Of a stretch of 64,000 nucleotides of DNA, positions 18,274-32,040 are shown piece after piece; positions within the stretch are counted from its first letter, which is position 1, and each line of letters opens with the position of its first letter. The translations under genes were made by a program, and so were the position numbers. The stretch covers positions 4,054,939 through 4,118,938 of the forward strand of contig NZ_CP047025.1 in the NCBI RefSeq assembly GCF_009796845.1. Direction: 5' to 3'. The notes beneath the pieces were generated by a model. It searched no databases. It worked only from the letters and a program-made list of their open reading frames with translations, and had not been told where the DNA came from. This DNA is from Cobetia sp. L2A1 (GTDB lineage: Bacteria; Pseudomonadota; Gammaproteobacteria; Pseudomonadales; Halomonadaceae).

Positions 18274-19644
18274 TTACTTCTTCGTCGGGCGTGGCCATTG
18301 TGGCTTATCGACACGCTTGCCACGCGCCACGCTCAGCGCGCCATCTGCAACGTCACGGCTCAACGTCGACCCAGCACCTACTGTCGCGCCCGCGCCGATC
18401 TTGAGCGGTGCCACCAACGCAGAGTTGGAACCGATGAAGGCATTGGCACCAATTTCAGTGCGGAACTTGTTGGCGCCATCATAGTTACAGGTGATGGTGC
18501 CAGCACCGACATTGACAGCTTCGCCGAGTGTGGCATCGCCGATGTAGCTCAGGTGATTGATCTTGGCATTCACGCCCACCTGAGCATTCTTGGTCTCGAC
18601 GAAGTTACCGATGCGCGCACCACGCGCAAGCTTGGTTCCCGGACGCAGGCGCGCAAACGGCCCGACATTGTTGTCACCTTCCAGCACGGCACCATCAATG
18701 ACGCTGTGCGGTGCGATATGCGTGCCTGCGCCAATGCTGGCATTGCTGATCACGCAGTGGGCACCGATGACCACGTCGTCACCGATGCTGACCTTGCCTT
18801 CAAACACGCAGCCCACATCAATGCTGATGTCGGTACCGATGCTTAGCTCACCGCGTACATCGATACGTGACGGATCTGCGAGGCTTGCGCCTTCAGTCAT
18901 CAGACGATCTGCTTCACGGCGCTGGAACGCACGCTCAAGCCCAGCCAATTGCAGACGATTGTTCACGCCCTGCACTTCTTCGACCGCGGCCGGCTGTGCA
19001 GTGGCAATGGTGACACCTTCGCCTGCTGCCATGGCGATGATATCGGTCAGATAGTACTCACCCTGCGCATTATCAGCAGACAGTGCCGGTAGCCAGCGCT
19101 TGAGCTGGGAACCGGTCGTGGCGAGAATACCGGTGTTGCCTTCCTGAATCGCCAACTGCTCCGGCGTGGCATCCTTGTGCTCGACGATGGCGCTGACACG
19201 ACCTTGAGTATCACGCACGATACGTCCGTAACCCGTCGGATCATCCAGAATCACCGTCAGCAGTCCCAGTGTCTGCTCACTGACCTCGGCCAGCAGCGCC
19301 TCAAGCGTCTCGCGACGAATCAGCGGTACATCGCCGTAAAGGATCAACACCTTGCCGTCACCGATGGCGTCAAGCGCCTGTGCGACGGCATGGCCAGTCC
19401 CCTTCTGTTCTGACTGAACCGCAAAGCTGGCACCTGTCTCAGCCAGTTGCTGCTGGACACGCTCACCACCATGACCAATGACCACATTCAGACGCGCACC
19501 CTGCAATCCGGCAGCAGTATCTGCCACATGCCGCACCATGGCCTTGCCGGCCAGTGGGTGCAGTACCTTCGGCAACCTGGAACGCATGCGGGTACCCTGG
19601 CCAGCGGCAAGGATGACAACATCGGTACGGTCTGCGGTGCTCAT
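18274..19644 (-). CDS. glmU: Bifunctional UDP-GlcNAc pyrophosphorylase / GlcN-1-P acetyltransferase GlmU
   Basis: 456 residues from the second ATG of an ATGATG pair (AGGAG seven bases upstream); the first ATG adds one Met. The N-terminal uridyltransferase domain starts VVILAAGQGTRMRSRLPKVLHPLAGKAM and contains EQKGTGHAVAQAL and LYGDVPLI. A left-handed beta-helix of hexapeptide repeats follows from about residue 255 (IGDDVVIGAHCVISNASIGAGTHIAP...), with NFVETKNAQVG, AKINHLSYIGD and GTITCNYDGANKFRTEIG. It carries out the last two steps to UDP-GlcNAc in the cytosol. It is followed by glmR-glmS on the same strand. Confidence 0.98.
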   Translation of the reverse strand: MSTADRTDVVILAAGQGTRMRSRLPKVLHPLAGKAMVRHVADTAAGLQGARLNVVIGHGGERVQQQLAETGASFAVQSEQKGTGHAVAQALDAIGDGKVLILYGDVPLIRRETLEALLAEVSEQTLGLLTVILDDPTGYGRIVRDTQGRVSAIVEHKDATPEQLAIQEGNTGILATTGSQLKRWLPALSADNAQGEYYLTDIIAMAAGEGVTIATAQPAAVEEVQGVNNRLQLAGLERAFQRREADRLMTEGASLADPSRIDVRGELSIGTDISIDVGCVFEGKVSIGDDVVIGAHCVISNASIGAGTHIAPHSVIDGAVLEGDNNVGPFARLRPGTKLARGARIGNFVETKNAQVGVNAKINHLSYIGDATLGEAVNVGAGTITCNYDGANKFRTEIGANAFIGSNSALVAPLKIGAGATVGAGSTLSRDVADGALSVARGKRVDKPQWPRPTKK

Positions 19645-19877
19645 CATTCAACTCCTGTAGAAATGGGCGCTTCATACCTGAAGCCGCTGAAAACTGGCGC
19701 CATCATAGCAGCTGATGGATTACCTGCCAGTGGCGAGGTTTACCCACGCCGATGTCGCCCAAGACAGACCCTTGTCTCCAGATCACGTGCCAGGAGGACG
19801 TGTAATCCCAAAGAATCAGATCACTGATATACACACAAACTGGATTTATCAGCACTTTTCTGCGCGCGGACAGGCAT

Positions 19878-19907
19878 AAAAAAAGGCGACCCGAAGGTCG
19901 CCTTTTT
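19878..19907. terminator. Terminator of the atp operon
   Basis: AAGGCGACC/GGTCGCCTT stem with a CGAA tetraloop, flanked by A-runs and T-runs (seven T on the minus strand after the stem). It lies directly after atpC. Confidence 0.92.
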
Positions 19908-19938
19908 CATGTCACTGACCATGCTGGCCCAGTGAACC

Positions 19939-20364
19939 TCAGCGCTTGTAGCGATCACGCAGCTGCCGCACGGTGCGCAGCTGAGCCATCGCTTCGGCCA
20001 ATTCGGCCGTGGCACGTGAGTATTCCAGTTCGGAAGCCTGGTTATTCATGGCCTGCAAGGCCTGATCCTTGGCTTCCTGGGCTGCCGCCTCATCCAGGTC
20101 GTCGGCACGTACCGCTGTGTCGGCGAGGACTGAAACGAGGTTCGGCTGCACTTCAAGGAATCCACCACTGACGTAATAGATTTCCTCAGCCCCGCCCTGG
20201 CGCTGGATACGCACCGGACCGGGGAGCAGCACAGTCAGCAGTGGAGCATGACCTGGCATGATGCCAAGATCACCTTCACTGCCGGCAGCCACGAGACGCT
20301 CGACCAGGCCGGAAAAGATGCCTTTCTCGGCGCTGACGATGTCGCAATGGACGCTCATAGCCAT
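19939..20364 (-). CDS. atpC: ATP synthase F1 epsilon subunit
   Basis: 141 residues. The N-terminal beta-sandwich shows [45 protein letters not shown] and [30 protein letters not shown]. The C-terminal helical hairpin is LGxLR-like and ends [13 protein letters not shown]. It couples rotation and inhibits ATP hydrolysis. It is the last gene of the operon, 29 bases after atpD, just before the terminator. A second ATG two codons later (MSVHCD) is an alternative start. Confidence 0.97.
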   Translation of the reverse strand: MAMSVHCDIVSAEKGIFSGLVERLVAAGSEGDLGIMPGHAPLLTVLLPGPVRIQRQGGAEEIYYVSGGFLEVQPNLVSVLADTAVRADDLDEAAAQEAKDQALQAMNNQASELEYSRATAELAEAMAQLRTVRQLRDRYKR

Positions 20365-20393
20365 ACCTGTTTCCTCATGCCTGAACAGGGAAA

Positions 20394-21779
<1,386 letters not shown>

Positions 21780-21823
21780 TTAAACCTGCGATTGAAACCT
21801 GCTTGCCTGTTGCCACGCTGTCA

Positions 21824-22690
21824 TCAGACTGCAGCGGCACCGGATACGATCTCGGAGATTTCCTGAGTGATCGCTGCCTGGCGGGCCTTGTTATAGACCA
21901 GCTGAAGGTCGTCGATCAGGTCGCCGGCATTATCGGTAGCACTCTTCATTGCGATCATTCGCGCTGCTTGTTCGCAGGCGATGTTCTCGACCACGGCCTG
22001 ATAGACCTGGGCCTCGACATAGCGTTTGAGCAGCTTGTCGAGCAACGAGACGGCATCCGGCTCATACAGGTAGTCCCATGTGGTAGGACCGGTTTCTTCG
22101 TCGTTCTGATCAGCTTCGAGAGGAAGCAGCTGACGGACGACCGGCTTCTGCGTCATGGTGTTGACGAACTCATTGAACACCACGTACAGACGGTCGAGGC
22201 TGCCCTCGTCGAAAGCGTCCAGCATGGCCTTGACGCTACCAATCAGATCCTGGGCGCCCGGAGCATCTCCGAGGCCGGATTTGGCGGCAAGCAGGTTGCC
22301 ACCGTAGTTGCGGAAGAAGGTACCGGCCTTGGAGCCGAGGGCACAGAAGTCCACCTCGACACCCTGGTCGCGCCAGCTCTTCGCATGCTTGGTGACGGCT
22401 TTGAACAAGTTAGCGTTCAAGCCACCACACAGGCCGCGATCACTGGAGACCACGATATAACCGACACGCTTCACATCGCGTTCCATCAGATACGGATGGC
22501 GATATTCGGGGTTAGCCCGAGCGATGTGTCCTACAACCTTGCGGATCTGATGAGCATAAGGCTGGCTGGCCGCCATGCGATCCTGCGCTTTACGCATCTT
22601 GGATGCAGCCACCATTTCCATGGCGCTGGTAATCTTTTGCGTATTTTTGATGCTCCCGATCTGGGAGCGAATCTCTTTTGCAGCTGCCAT
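21824..22690 (-). CDS. atpG: ATP synthase F1 gamma subunit
   Basis: 288 residues. N-terminal helix [38 protein letters not shown] and C-terminal helix [43 protein letters not shown] form the rotor shaft coiled coil. The central Rossmann-like part contains [20 protein letters not shown]. The length is normal and it lies between atpA and atpD in the standard order. Confidence 0.98.
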   Translation of the reverse strand: MAAAKEIRSQIGSIKNTQKITSAMEMVAASKMRKAQDRMAASQPYAHQIRKVVGHIARANPEYRHPYLMERDVKRVGYIVVSSDRGLCGGLNANLFKAVTKHAKSWRDQGVEVDFCALGSKAGTFFRNYGGNLLAAKSGLGDAPGAQDLIGSVKAMLDAFDEGSLDRLYVVFNEFVNTMTQKPVVRQLLPLEADQNDEETGPTTWDYLYEPDAVSLLDKLLKRYVEAQVYQAVVENIACEQAARMIAMKSATDNAGDLIDDLQLVYNKARQAAITQEISEIVSGAAAV

Positions 22691-22760
22691 AGCGATCTGC
22701 CCTATTCATGCCACCCGAAGGGAAACGACAGAGCCCGGTGGTTGCACCGGGCCATGCCAC

Positions 22761-24305
<1,545 letters not shown>

Positions 24306-24321
24306 GCCATGTCCCTCGGAC

Positions 24322-24864
24322 TCAGGAGTTCAGTGCTTCAGAAAGCCGCGCCAGCTTGCCGCGAATGGAGCCGTCAATGACAGTATCTCCAGCGCGGATG
24401 ATGACGCCGCCGAGCAGCGTACTATCCACCTGAGTGGTAATGGAGATGTCGCGATTCAGACGCTTTTGCAGGGCAGCAGCGAGCTTTTCTTCTTGCTCAC
24501 TCTCAAGTGCAAAGGCTGACACCAGGGTCACCTCGACACGCTTTTCCTGCTCGGCCTTCTGAGCCTCGAACAATTCGGCCACGGACGGCAGGGCCGATAG
24601 ACGGTCCTGCTCGCCGAGAGTCCGGATGAAATTGCGTGCGCTGTCATCCAGCGCGTCGCCACAGACGTCCAGGAAGATATCGATCCGGTGCTCGGTAGGG
24701 AGCTTCGGATTATCGAGCACTGCCTTGACGTTTGCGTCGACAGCGACAAGTGCCGCTGTCGACAACATTCCGGACCAAACCTCTAGCGCCTGCTGGTCGC
24801 GTGCAAACTCGAACGCCGCCTTGGCGTACGGGCGAGCTGCAGTGGAGGTAGACGTTTCAGCCAT
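24322..24864 (-). CDS. atpH: ATP synthase F1 delta subunit
   Basis: 180 residues from the ATG at 24864, with GAGGAG upstream; the longer frame from 24903 would run into atpF. Features: [24 protein letters not shown] at the N-terminus, [42 protein letters not shown] in the middle, and [31 protein letters not shown] at the end. It links the peripheral stalk to the top of F1. Low sequence conservation is normal for this subunit. Confidence 0.96.
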   Translation of the reverse strand: MAETSTSTAARPYAKAAFEFARDQQALEVWSGMLSTAALVAVDANVKAVLDNPKLPTEHRIDIFLDVCGDALDDSARNFIRTLGEQDRLSALPSVAELFEAQKAEQEKRVEVTLVSAFALESEQEEKLAAALQKRLNRDISITTQVDSTLLGGVIIRAGDTVIDGSIRGKLARLSEALNS

Positions 24865-24877
24865 GGAATCAGACTCC

Positions 24878-25348
24878 TCAGAGCTCAGCGGCGAGCTTGT
24901 CAATCAGCTCGCGATGCTTGGCTTCGTCAATGGAGGATTCCAGGATGCGCTCTGCGCCAATCACTGCCAGAGACGCAACCTGACCACGGAGCTCGTCCTT
25001 GGCCTGATTGATTTCCTGGGTGATTTCAGCACGAGCCTGCGCAACCATACGCTCGCCTTCAGCACGTGCATTTTCACGCGCTTCCTCGATCATCTGGTTG
25101 GAGCGCTTGTGGGTCTGTTCAATGATGCGTGCTGCTTCATCCTTGCTTTCCCGTAGTGTCTCGCTGGCTTTTTCCTGCGCCAGTTCGAGGTCACGGGTAG
25201 CACGGCTGGCAGCATCCAGACCATCTGCAATCTTCTTCTGACGTTCTGCCAGAGCCTGTGTGACCGGCGGCCAAACATACTTCATGCAGAAGAAAACGAA
25301 GACCGCAAAGGCGATGGCCTGACCAATCAGGGTTAAGTTCAGATTCAC
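24878..25348 (-). CDS. atpF: ATP synthase Fo b subunit
   Basis: 156 residues, as in E. coli. One membrane helix ([26 protein letters not shown]) is followed by a long charged helix rich in Ala, Glu, Lys and Arg, as expected for the dimeric right-handed coiled-coil stalk. It ends LIDKLAAEL. It is the stator connection between the a subunit and delta. Confidence 0.97.
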   Translation of the reverse strand: MNLNLTLIGQAIAFAVFVFFCMKYVWPPVTQALAERQKKIADGLDAASRATRDLELAQEKASETLRESKDEAARIIEQTHKRSNQMIEEARENARAEGERMVAQARAEITQEINQAKDELRGQVASLAVIGAERILESSIDEAKHRELIDKLAAEL

Positions 25349-25412
25349 GCCAGCACCTCTCGCTTCACGATTGTTGGGTCAAAATCACGGTCGGCCTTTG
25401 GCCAGCCGAGGT

Positions 25413-25676
<264 letters not shown>

Positions 25677-25762
25677 TTAGTCAAGTTTAAGTCAAGGGTT
25701 GAGGGTGTGAGCAGAGCTCGGAAATCTTGCCCCACGCCCGTCAAGGCGTGGGGCGAATAACA

Positions 25763-26635
<873 letters not shown>

Positions 26636-27040
26636 TCAGGTTCGTGTGTACGGTGTTCGCTTCACCAGCCAAGGTCCCAGCCAGTGAACTGCCATTGCCG
26701 CCACGTAAGCGCAAAAAAATAAAGCGGGGTTTGAAGGCGGCACTGCGATGAAGAAAAACGCAAACAATACGGCCGTCAAACCGAACTTTCCGGCCTCAGC
26801 CTGATAGAAGGCCTTGACCATTGCCTGAGCGTAACGTGCACCAGTGACACGGAGCGAACGCCAGGCGAAAAATAGATTGGGCAGCAAGCAGACCAGTCCA
26901 CCACACAGGGCAGAGATAGCTGCACCACTCCCCTTCGTTAGCCCCGCCAATACCATGGCAATCACGATCACCAACGCCTGGCCCCAAAGAAGTCGTGCAA
27001 CCTGAGGGCGTCGTAGTGCAGCGGGCGTCGTCTTGTGCAT
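26636..27040 (-). CDS. atpI: ATP synthase accessory protein AtpI
   Basis: 134 residues from the ATG at 27040 (AGGTCC upstream); the longer frame adds a basic leader unlike the family. Four hydrophobic segments: LLWGQALVIVIAMVLAGL, GAAISALCGGLVCLLPNLFFAW, FGLTAVLFAFFFIAV, LFFCAYVAAMAVHWLGPWLV. It is the first gene of the operon, usual for proteobacteria. Known relatives help assemble the c ring or insert magnesium. It is weakly conserved, so the assignment leans on position and topology. Confidence 0.9.
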   Translation of the reverse strand: MHKTTPAALRRPQVARLLWGQALVIVIAMVLAGLTKGSGAAISALCGGLVCLLPNLFFAWRSLRVTGARYAQAMVKAFYQAEAGKFGLTAVLFAFFFIAVPPSNPALFFCAYVAAMAVHWLGPWLVKRTPYTRT

Positions 27041-27422
27041 CTTGGACCTGTGTATCGCGCGGTGATGGCAAGCGCCATTCCTGATGACTACGCTTCTCGT
27101 AGCCAAGGAGCAAACTCGCCGGATTATAGGGGAGCGCCGCACGGCCATCAACCAAACTGCACGCTAAATTCCTTGATCTTTCGCAAGCTTACGACCAAAG
27201 CCTCACTATCTTGCAGGAAACAGATGACAGTTGGCTTACGTTGACAGTCACTTGCACAGCGAGCGACCAAGGGTTGCGCCAATCACAACTCGGTTTTTTC
27301 CAAGCCTTCATATAAGACCGGTATACAGATACGTTTCGCGCCCCTGCGACAATAAGTCACAGAAGCGCGAAAGCATCACGACTGAACTTTTCTGGGCAAA
27401 GACTACAGATCCACATCGATAA
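27041..27422. other. Gene-free region before the atp operon
   Basis: About 380 bases between the parB stop and atpI. It should contain the main atp operon promoter on the minus strand and the end of the parAB transcript. I could not pick out a convincing -35/-10 pair, a parS site or a T-tailed hairpin. Confidence 0.4.
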
Positions 27423-28370
27423 TCACTTGATGTGGCCGAGAATACCGTCCAGTTCATCGAGACTGGTATAGGAGATGGTGACCTTTCCCTTGCCACTCTT
27501 GCCGTGACGGATACTGACGGCAGCTCCGAGCTGTTCGGAAAGGCTCGTCTCAAGGCGCTGGATATCAGCATCGGGACGAGTCGGTATTGCCTTGGCCTGC
27601 TCGCCTTGCTGAACACTCTTCACCAACGCCTCGGTCTGGCGCACCGTCAGCTCACGCTCCACAACGTCGTGTGCCAGCTTACGCTGACGTGCCGGGCTGA
27701 GGCCGATCAAGGCGCGGGCATGGCCCATGTCCAGCTCACCTCGTTCCAGTAACGTCTGAACCTCCTCTTCCAGCGTCAGCAAGCGCAGCAAATTGGTGAC
27801 CTGGGCGCGTGACCTGCCGACAGCATCTCCAACTTGCTGCTGAGTCAGCTCAAACTCTTCAATCAAACGCTTGAGCGCCATCGCCTCTTCGACTGGATTG
27901 AGATTCTCGCGCTGTATGTTCTCGATCAGCGCCAGGGCTAATGCAACCTCGTCACTGATACCTTCACGAATAACCGCGGGAATGGTATCCAACTCGGCCA
28001 ACTGCGATGCACGCCAACGACGTTCACCGGCAATAATTTCGTAGCGCCCTCCACCCACCGGACGTACCACGATGGGCTGCATGACACCTTGGGCACGAAT
28101 GGAATCCGCCAGCTCTTCAAGCGCATCTGGCTGGATATCACGCCGCGGTTGATACTTGCCACGTTGCAACTGTGCCAGTGGTAAACGCTCGAGGCGCTCG
28201 TCTGGCATCGCGACAGTCGAGTCTACCGTTTCAGTGGCATGCGAGACTTCCAGCGATGCATCAGCAGTAGCACCGCCAGCTGCCTCAATATCGATTTCGG
28301 CATGGCGGCGACGGCTTCCGGCGCCAATCAGGGCATCCAGGCCCTTTCCCAGGGCACGCTTACGCGTCAT
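27423..28370 (-). CDS. parB: Chromosome partitioning protein ParB
   Basis: 315 residues. Starts MTRKRALGKGLDALIG (typical N-terminal helix binding ParA). The CTP-binding/ParB domain runs through LPLAQLQRGKYQPRRDIQPDALEELADSIRAQGVMQPIVVRPVGGGRYEIIAGERRWRASQLA, with GERRWRA the CTP motif. The helix-turn-helix is FELTQQQVGDAVGRSRAQVTNLLRLL, and a dimerisation tail ends LDELDGILGHIK. It slides from parS sites as a clamp to segregate the origin region. It forms an operon with parA, 18 bases apart. Confidence 0.97.
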   Translation of the reverse strand: MTRKRALGKGLDALIGAGSRRRHAEIDIEAAGGATADASLEVSHATETVDSTVAMPDERLERLPLAQLQRGKYQPRRDIQPDALEELADSIRAQGVMQPIVVRPVGGGRYEIIAGERRWRASQLAELDTIPAVIREGISDEVALALALIENIQRENLNPVEEAMALKRLIEEFELTQQQVGDAVGRSRAQVTNLLRLLTLEEEVQTLLERGELDMGHARALIGLSPARQRKLAHDVVERELTVRQTEALVKSVQQGEQAKAIPTRPDADIQRLETSLSEQLGAAVSIRHGKSGKGKVTISYTSLDELDGILGHIK

Positions 28371-28388
28371 GGACCTTCCTCGGTAAAG

Positions 28389-29156
28389 TTACAGCGAGAG
28401 ACGACGAATCAATTCCTTGGCGAGTACCCGATATGCCTGGCTGCCACGGGACAGACGCGCATACTTGGTCACCGGCAGCCCATGACTTGGCGCCTCGGCT
28501 ACCCGTACATTGCGTGGAATAGTGGCTTTGATCAGGGTATCGCCAAAGTAATCGGAAAGTTGCTTGCTAATATCGCGAGTCAGACTATTACGCGCGTCAT
28601 ACATGGTGCGCACGATACCAAACACATCAAGGGCTGGATTTACATTAGCCTGAATTTGCTCGACGGTATCCAGCAATGCTGACAGCCCTTCCAATGCATA
28701 GAATTCGCACTGCAACGGAATCAATACGCCATGCGCAGCTGTCAGCGCATTGACTGTCAGCATGTTCAGAGAGGGCGGGCAGTCGATCAATACTACGTCG
28801 TACTCACCAGCGATGGGCGCAAGGGCCTCGCTGAGACGACGCTCTCGACCTTCAACAGACAGTAGATTGACTTCAGCGGCGGTCAGATCACCATTGCCGG
28901 GCAATAACGCATAGCCGGCGTCAGGACAATCGAGAATGACATCACTGGCACGCAAGTCTCCCAACAGTACATCCAGCACACTGCCTTCGAGATCGTGCTT
29001 GTCGATACCACTGCCCATGGTGGCGTGGCCCTGCGGATCGAGATCGATCAACAGAACGCGGCGATCGAGCGCCGCCAGCGAAGCCGCTAGGTTGACGGCC
29101 GTGGTGGTTTTGCCGACGCCACCTTTCTGGTTGGTCAGCGCGATGATCTTGGTCAC
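28389..29156 (-). CDS. parA: Chromosome partitioning ATPase ParA
   Basis: 255 residues from a GTG start at 29156, which follows AAGGAA and gives the family N-terminus (V/M)TKIIALTNQKGGVGKTTTAVNLAASLA. The deviant Walker A KGGVGKTT is at residues 11-18. Also present: LLIDLDPQGHATMGSG, VLIDCPPSLNMLTVNAL and the C-terminal basic DNA-binding part. ParA forms the nucleoid-bound gradient that moves ParB-parS complexes. Upstream lies an unusual perfect hairpin, then rsmG and mnmG on the same strand. Confidence 0.97.
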   Translation of the reverse strand: MTKIIALTNQKGGVGKTTTAVNLAASLAALDRRVLLIDLDPQGHATMGSGIDKHDLEGSVLDVLLGDLRASDVILDCPDAGYALLPGNGDLTAAEVNLLSVEGRERRLSEALAPIAGEYDVVLIDCPPSLNMLTVNALTAAHGVLIPLQCEFYALEGLSALLDTVEQIQANVNPALDVFGIVRTMYDARNSLTRDISKQLSDYFGDTLIKATIPRNVRVAEAPSHGLPVTKYARLSRGSQAYRVLAKELIRRLSL

Positions 29157-29208
29157 GAGCGACTTCCTTGGTTCCTTGAGAAGCGGGGCCAGTGGCACCA
29201 GCTACATG

Positions 29209-29245
29209 TTCATGAAAGACAGAACAGTGATCTGTCTTTCATGAA
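29209..29245. repeat. Perfect 15-base inverted repeat between rsmG and parA
   Basis: TTCATGAAAGACAGA and its exact complement flank a seven-base loop. There is no T-run on either side, so it is not a standard terminator. It could be an operator, a processing site or a rho-assisted terminator. Confidence 0.85.
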
Positions 29246-29308
29246 GAGCTTCAGGCTGCCTACCTTTTACGCTCGGCACAATCCCTGCGCACGTCTTGTA
29301 TCGCTGAA

Positions 29309-29959
29309 TCAATCACGCTGCAGACGCAGAAGATGACGTTCACCTTCCTCGCCCGGTACTGCTAGCCGCAATGTCTCGATCAGCGACACGCCCTGTGGCA
29401 GTCGCGCAATTTCATCTTTTGGCACGCGTCCTTTCATGGCTAACCATTCGCCATTCTCGGCCAATACAGACGCTGACAGATTGACAAAAGCATCAGTATC
29501 CGCAAAGGCCCGCGAGATGATTTGCTCGAAAGGTGCACCATCATAAGCTTCGATACGTACCTGAGTCGGATGCAGATTCTTCAGACTCAGCTCATGTCCG
29601 GCCTGAATCTGGAAGCGGACTTTCTTGCCATTTGAATCCAATGGTACGACCTCGATATCGGGCCGCATGATAGCGATCACGATACTCGGCAGGCCAGGGC
29701 CAGCACCGACATCCAGCAGGCGCGGCCCCTTTATATACGGCAGCACACTGAGACTGTCGAGCAGATGGCGCGTCACCATCGCTTCCGGCTCACGCACCGC
29801 GGTGAGGTTATAGGCGCGATTCCACTTGTGCAACAGCACCAACAGGGTCATCAGCTGAGCATGTTGCTCATCGCTCAGGTCAATCTCGAGCGTCTGTGCG
29901 CCTTGGCTCAGCAACTGGCCACAACGCGTGAGCTGGGTCTCGTTAAGCGTGTGGCTCAT
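29309..29959 (-). CDS. rsmG: 16S rRNA (guanine-527-N7)-methyltransferase RsmG
   Basis: 216 residues. N-terminal helices [41 protein letters not shown], then the SAM motif [17 protein letters not shown] and [17 protein letters not shown], and [30 protein letters not shown]. It methylates G527 in 16S rRNA; loss gives low-level streptomycin resistance in relatives. The start ATG overlaps the mnmG stop (ATGA), so translation is coupled. Confidence 0.97.
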   Translation of the reverse strand: MSHTLNETQLTRCGQLLSQGAQTLEIDLSDEQHAQLMTLLVLLHKWNRAYNLTAVREPEAMVTRHLLDSLSVLPYIKGPRLLDVGAGPGLPSIVIAIMRPDIEVVPLDSNGKKVRFQIQAGHELSLKNLHPTQVRIEAYDGAPFEQIISRAFADTDAFVNLSASVLAENGEWLAMKGRVPKDEIARLPQGVSLIETLRLAVPGEEGERHLLRLQRD

Positions 29960-31902
29960 TGCACAGTACCAGTATCAGTTGCGAGGGCTGCAGCAGCTTC
30001 TTCACGCTCAGCATCGACGCTGGCATCTGTCTTGAGAAGCTGGCGCTTTTTCATGTGAATCAACAGGATAGAAACTGCCGCGGGTGTGACACCTGAGATA
30101 CGCCCCGCGTGTGCCAAGGTGACTGGCCGCGCTTCATTAAGTTTCTGCTTAATCTCGTTGGACAACCCATCCACCGTGTCGTAATCGATCCCCTCCGGCA
30201 GAGCGGTATTCTCGTGACGACGAAGGCGGTCGATCTCTTCCTGCTGTCGCTGGATATAACCGGCGTATTTGGCCGTGATCTGTACCTGCTCGGCGATACG
30301 CCAATCCTCGACACCTTGGCCCTTGAGACTGGCCACGTCTGGGTATTCAAGTTCCGGACGCTTGAGTAGCTCCATCAGACTCGCTTCGCGCTTGAGCGGT
30401 GAGCTCAGCTTATCCGTCAATGGAGCCAGCTCAGGGCTCGAAGGTGTCAGCCAGGTACTTTCCAGGCGTGTCGTCTCACGAGAGATGGCATCACGCTTGG
30501 CTTCAAAAGCGGCCCAGCGTGCATCATCGATCAAGCCGAGCTCGCGACCCTTCTCGGTCAGGCGCAGGTCAGCATTGTCTTCACGCAGTAACAGACGATA
30601 TTCAGCACGTGACGTGAACATGCGGTATGGCTCGCGCGTTCCGAGCGTAATCAGGTCATCAACCATCACACCGGTGTATGCCTCATTACGCAGCGGATGC
30701 CAAGCCTCGTCATCTGTAGCACGGAGGGCCGCATTTACGCCGGCCAGCAACCCCTGGGCGCCCGCTTCTTCGTAACCAGTGGTGCCGTTGATCTGCCCTG
30801 CAAAGAACAGATTCTTGACGAAGCGAGTCTCAAGAGAGTGCAGCAGATCCTGAGGATTGAAGAAATCGTATTCGATAGCGTAGCCAGGCCGCGTGATATG
30901 GGCGTTTTCCATGCCACGAATCGAACGAACCACCTCAAGCTGCGTATCAAAGGGCAGCGAAGTGGAGATGCCATTGGGATACAACTCATGGGTATTTAGG
31001 CCTTCCGGCTCAATGAATACCTGATGGCTGTTCTTGTCGGCGAAGCGATGAACCTTGTCCTCGATGGAGGGGCAATAACGCGGCCCGACGCCACCGATCA
31101 CACCGGAATACATTGGCGAACGATCAAGATTGGCAAAAATAATCTCGTGAGTGCGCTCATTGGTATGAGTGATGTAACAGTTGACCTGCTCTGGGTGCAG
31201 CTCACGGCTGCCCATGTAGGACATCACCGGACGCGGTGTATCACCAGGCTGCGCTTCCATCACGCTGAAATCGACGCTCTTGGCATCGATGCGCGGCGGA
31301 GTCCCCGTTTTGAGGCGATCGACCCGGAACGGTAGCTCACGAAGTCGAGCGGCCAAGCCATTGGCCGGCGGATCCCCTGCGCGACCTCCTGCGTGGTTAT
31401 CCAGGCCGATATGAATGATTCCACCAAGGAACGTACCGGTCGCCAGCACCACCGTGGTGGCATGAAAGCGAATACCTGTCTGGGTAACCACACCGCGCAC
31501 GGTATCGCCCTCGACAATCAGATCTTCAGCGCCTTGCTGGAATAGCGTCAGATTTTCCTGATTTTCCAACTGACTGCGAATGGCGGCCTTGTACAGCGCT
31601 CGGTCTGCTTGAGCACGGGTAGCACGTACCGCAGGGCCCTTGCGGGCATTCAAGGTGCGGAATTGGATACCCGCCATGTCGGTCGCCAGGCCCATCGCAC
31701 CGCCTAGCGCATCAATTTCCTTGACCAGATGACTCTTGCCAATCCCGCCAATGGCGGGATTGCAGGACATCTGGCCCAGCGTCTCGATGTTATGGGTCAG
31801 CAGCAGGGTCTGGCGTCCCATGCGGGCAGCAGCCAGTGCGGCTTCCGTACCGGCATGACCGCCGCCGATGACGATCACGTCAAAGCGGTTCGGGTAATCC
31901 AC
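29956..31902 (-). CDS. mnmG: tRNA uridine-34 carboxymethylaminomethyl modification enzyme MnmG
   Basis: 648 residues from a GTG start preceded by GAGGT. FAD site [17 protein letters not shown] (residues 13-29), the [24 protein letters not shown] signature, the [12 protein letters not shown] segment with catalytic Cys, the [17 protein letters not shown] block, and a C-terminal helical domain. It works with MnmE to make cmnm5U34 in tRNA. It is slightly longer than usual (about 630) because of an Ala/Glu-rich end. Its partner mnmE is 28 kb away. The origin-like region lies directly upstream. Confidence 0.98.
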   Translation of the reverse strand: MDYPNRFDVIVIGGGHAGTEAALAAARMGRQTLLLTHNIETLGQMSCNPAIGGIGKSHLVKEIDALGGAMGLATDMAGIQFRTLNARKGPAVRATRAQADRALYKAAIRSQLENQENLTLFQQGAEDLIVEGDTVRGVVTQTGIRFHATTVVLATGTFLGGIIHIGLDNHAGGRAGDPPANGLAARLRELPFRVDRLKTGTPPRIDAKSVDFSVMEAQPGDTPRPVMSYMGSRELHPEQVNCYITHTNERTHEIIFANLDRSPMYSGVIGGVGPRYCPSIEDKVHRFADKNSHQVFIEPEGLNTHELYPNGISTSLPFDTQLEVVRSIRGMENAHITRPGYAIEYDFFNPQDLLHSLETRFVKNLFFAGQINGTTGYEEAGAQGLLAGVNAALRATDDEAWHPLRNEAYTGVMVDDLITLGTREPYRMFTSRAEYRLLLREDNADLRLTEKGRELGLIDDARWAAFEAKRDAISRETTRLESTWLTPSSPELAPLTDKLSSPLKREASLMELLKRPELEYPDVASLKGQGVEDWRIAEQVQITAKYAGYIQRQQEEIDRLRRHENTALPEGIDYDTVDGLSNEIKQKLNEARPVTLAHAGRISGVTPAAVSILLIHMKKRQLLKTDASVDAEREEAAAALATDTGTVQ

Positions 31903-32040
31903 GTTGGCACCTCGGGTATCACAAAACTTGAGAATGAAGCGATGTCTGCGCAGTGCAGATCAGGCAAAACGGCCAGACCCGGCAGTGACGGATGAATGAT
32001 CGCCGTCGATGCAGCTGGCTCGACCTTGGTCAGGGAGCTC

